From Olivibacter sp. XZL3 (lineage in GTDB: Bacteria; Bacteroidota; Bacteroidia; Sphingobacteriales; Sphingobacteriaceae), in assembly GCF_004368405.1 (NCBI RefSeq), contig NZ_SBJH01000008.1, positions 1-64,000 of the forward strand: a DNA stretch of 64,000 nt, given 5' to 3'. Both the position numbers and the translations under genes were made by a program. Below the pieces are notes generated by a model, which was not told the origin of the DNA, searched no databases, and was given only the letters and a program-made list of their open reading frames with translations. Position 1 is the stretch's first letter; each line of letters opens with the position of its first letter. Shown one piece after another: positions 62,416 to 64,000 of the stretch.

Positions 62416-63765
62416 ATGGATAGAAGAAATTTCATAAAATCGGGTTCCATCGCTGCGGCTGCAACAAGCATACTGCCTAACACCAAGAGTTTTGCTCAAG
62501 ATAAGAAAAAAATACGGCTGGCGTTTATAGGTGTAGGATTGCGTGGCAGAAACCACGTTGCATTGGCCCTAAGAAGAGACGATATCGATGTTACGGCCAT
62601 ATGCGATATCCAGGAAGATTCTTTAGCAAACTGTCGGAAACAATTCCAAAAAGCAAATAAAAAATTACCGAAGGAATACACCGGAGGCTTAGATGCTTAT
62701 AAAAAGCTATTAGAGAAAGAAAAGCTAGATGCCGTTGTCATCGCGACACCTTGGCAATTCCATAAAGAGCAGGCCGTGGACGCTATGAAGGCGGGTTTAT
62801 ATGTGGGGTGTGAGGTAATTGCAGGTCTAACGGTTGATGATCATTGGGAGATCGTTAAAACGTCTGAACAAACGGGAAAACCGTACATGACGCTGGAAAA
62901 TGTCTGCTACCGTCGGGATGTTATGGCCGTATTGAATATGGTCAGGAAAAATCTTTTTGGTGAATTGATCCATTTAGAAGGCGGTTATCAGCACGATCTG
63001 CGGGAGGTGCTCTTTAACAATGGCAAACAACCCTACGGGGGCGGTGTCGAGTACGGTCCAGAAGCAATGAGTGAAGCCCAATGGCGTACACAGTTCAACA
63101 TCGACCAAGATGGCGATCTGTATCCTACGCATGGCTTAGGTCCATTGATGCATTACGCTAATATCAACCATGGTAACCGGATGACGAATATGGTGTCTTT
63201 TTCCAGTAAGGCAAGAGGGTTGGCAGACTATGTCCAGCAGACCGCACCTGGGCATCCCAACGCAAAAATCGATTACAAAAATGGGGATGTTACAACCACA
63301 TTGATTAACTGTGCCAACGGCGAAACCCTGTTGTTATCGCATGATGTGCATTTACCAAGGCCGTATTCAATAGGCTTTCGGGTGCAAGGCACCGAAGGTC
63401 TGTGGATGGATTTAAACAACGGTATTTACATAGAAGGAAAATCGGCAAAAGGCCACGCTTGGGATGTTGCTGATGAGTGGTTGAAAAAATACGATCATCC
63501 ATTATGGGCAAAGTATGCAAATGATGCCGCCGGTGCCGGCCACGGTGGAATGGACTGGTTTGTTTTCAATGCCTTCATTGAATCGGTAAAACAAAATAGG
63601 CAAACGCCAATCGACGTTTACGATTCTGTGAGTATGAGCGTAATCACGCCTTTATCCACGCTTTCCTTGGCTGAAGGTAATAAGTCTGTTGAGATCCCGG
63701 ATTTTACGAATGGAAAATGGAAAGAACGCAAAGCTGTGTTCGCCCTCGATGATAGTGGCTTTTAG
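62416..63765 (+). CDS. GH109-type Gfo/Idh/MocA oxidoreductase, exported
   Basis: About 449 residues from the ATG at 62416. The N-terminus has a Tat-like signal with RRNFIK and a hydrophobic stretch ending SFA. The Rossmann domain begins with IRLAFIGVGLRGRNH, and EVIAG and the GGMDWFVFNAF segment are also GH109-like. GH109 enzymes use a tightly bound NAD to cleave alpha-GalNAc linkages. It diverges from the NahK-like kinase gene, and two LacI-type operators lie between them. This suggests a GalNAc/GlcNAc-releasing and kinase module. An alternative reading is a plain oxidoreductase. Confidence 0.85.
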   Translation: MDRRNFIKSGSIAAAATSILPNTKSFAQDKKKIRLAFIGVGLRGRNHVALALRRDDIDVTAICDIQEDSLANCRKQFQKANKKLPKEYTGGLDAYKKLLEKEKLDAVVIATPWQFHKEQAVDAMKAGLYVGCEVIAGLTVDDHWEIVKTSEQTGKPYMTLENVCYRRDVMAVLNMVRKNLFGELIHLEGGYQHDLREVLFNNGKQPYGGGVEYGPEAMSEAQWRTQFNIDQDGDLYPTHGLGPLMHYANINHGNRMTNMVSFSSKARGLADYVQQTAPGHPNAKIDYKNGDVTTTLINCANGETLLLSHDVHLPRPYSIGFRVQGTEGLWMDLNNGIYIEGKSAKGHAWDVADEWLKKYDHPLWAKYANDAAGAGHGGMDWFVFNAFIESVKQNRQTPIDVYDSVSMSVITPLSTLSLAEGNKSVEIPDFTNGKWKERKAVFALDDSGF

Positions 63766-63786
63766 CCCGTGTTTGGATAATTGCTT

Positions 63787-63816
63787 GGCCGTAGGGAAAA
63801 CTCTACGGCCTTTTTT
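63787..63816 (+). terminator. terminator after the GH109-type gene
   Basis: GGCCGTAG (63787-63794) pairs with CTACGGCC (63803-63810), loop GGAAAACT, followed by six T residues. It starts 21 bases after the stop codon. Confidence 0.92.
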
Positions 63817-63875
63817 ATGGAAATCCATGTCTATATAGATTACTGACGACTGACAAGCAGAAATGAAAAAATAAC

Positions 63876-63883
63876 TACCTTTG
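63876..63883 (+). promoter_or_regulatory. candidate -7 promoter element for queE
   Basis: TACCTTTG matches TAnnTTTG and ends seven bases before the ATG at 63891, so the transcript is probably leaderless or nearly so. Confidence 0.55.
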
Positions 63884-63890
63884 CAGCATT

Positions 63891-64000
63891 ATGTCAAAAA
63901 GGGTTCCAGAAGACGGTACGCTTCTTCCTCTTATGGAAGAATTCTATACTATTCAAGGCGAAGGGTATCATACCGGAAAGGCCGCCTATTTTATACGATT
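63891..64000 (+). CDS. queE: 7-carboxy-7-deazaguanine synthase, partial at the window edge
   Basis: Only the first 36 complete codons are present; the gene runs off the window. The sequence [19 protein letters not shown] followed by [17 protein letters not shown] is the standard opening of QueE, a radical-SAM enzyme of queuosine biosynthesis; the Cys cluster that binds the iron-sulfur centre should follow just outside. Only the N-terminal glycine-rich GEG motif can be judged here. Confidence 0.88.
   Translation, partial: MSKRVPEDGTLLPLMEEFYTIQGEGYHTGKAAYFIR

Noticed and set aside
1-64000. tRNA, rRNA, CRISPR, insertion sequence or phage signals
   Set aside because: I looked for T-loop-like motifs, regularly spaced repeats, terminal inverted repeats and transposase motifs, and found none convincing; a covariance search would be more sensitive.

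Overview
The window looks like chromosomal DNA of a Bacteroidota bacterium, most likely from the Sphingobacteriales (Sphingobacteriaceae-like); I cannot name the genus. Reasons: two SusC/SusD outer-membrane pairs, a short primary sigma factor without region 1.1, many lipoproteins with a Cys near residue 20, promoter elements of the TAnnTTTG type, and an almost complete lack of Shine-Dalgarno sites. I found no tRNA, rRNA, CRISPR array, intact insertion sequence or prophage.

Region 1 (about 1.7-17.1 kb) is rich in stress and storage functions: a phosphoribosyltransferase/hydrolase pair, an MscS channel, guanine deaminase, a glycogen-debranching-type glucosidase with a GT4 glycosyltransferase, Hsp20 with an unusually strong ribosome binding site, a secreted hydrolase, a subclass B1 metallo-beta-lactamase, dodecin, a BCCT osmolyte transporter, a two-domain universal stress protein, and two paralogous ~80-residue proteins of unknown function. 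Before it lie a frameshifted membrane gene and a rhomboid protease.

Region 2 (17.1-22.7 kb) holds a DUF819 membrane protein with a dipeptide epimerase, then htpG and the primary sigma factor rpoD, which converge on a shared terminator.

Region 3 (23.2-43.5 kb) is a polysaccharide-utilization-like locus that I read as N-acetylmuramic acid / cell-wall amino-sugar salvage: a NagX-like membrane protein, an SSS sodium symporter, MurQ etherase, a GH9 enzyme, a metallophosphoesterase fused to a PQQ-type beta-propeller, a NamZ-type (DUF1343/GH171) exo-muramidase, two SusCD pairs and a divergent DeoR-family regulator. A MurNAc kinase is not in the window. Small motifs shared by several of its promoter regions may be operators.

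Region 4 (43.7-58.1 kb) has a conserved small protein, S41 and M28 peptidases, smc, a glutamine/methionine transaminase with its omega-amidase, and a plus-strand run: a TrpXYZ-like ABC importer, a LolD-like ATPase, then a stand-alone pre-ATP-grasp domain and a HAD-family protein that has lost its catalytic aspartate. The last two look like a matched pair of non-catalytic proteins.

Region 5 (58.2-64.0 kb) has a LacI-family regulator, trxB, a CBM9-like protein and a NahK-like N-acetylhexosamine kinase, divergent from a GH109-type Gfo/Idh enzyme. Two LacI-type operator sequences lie in the divergent intergenic region. The window ends in the first 37 codons of queE.
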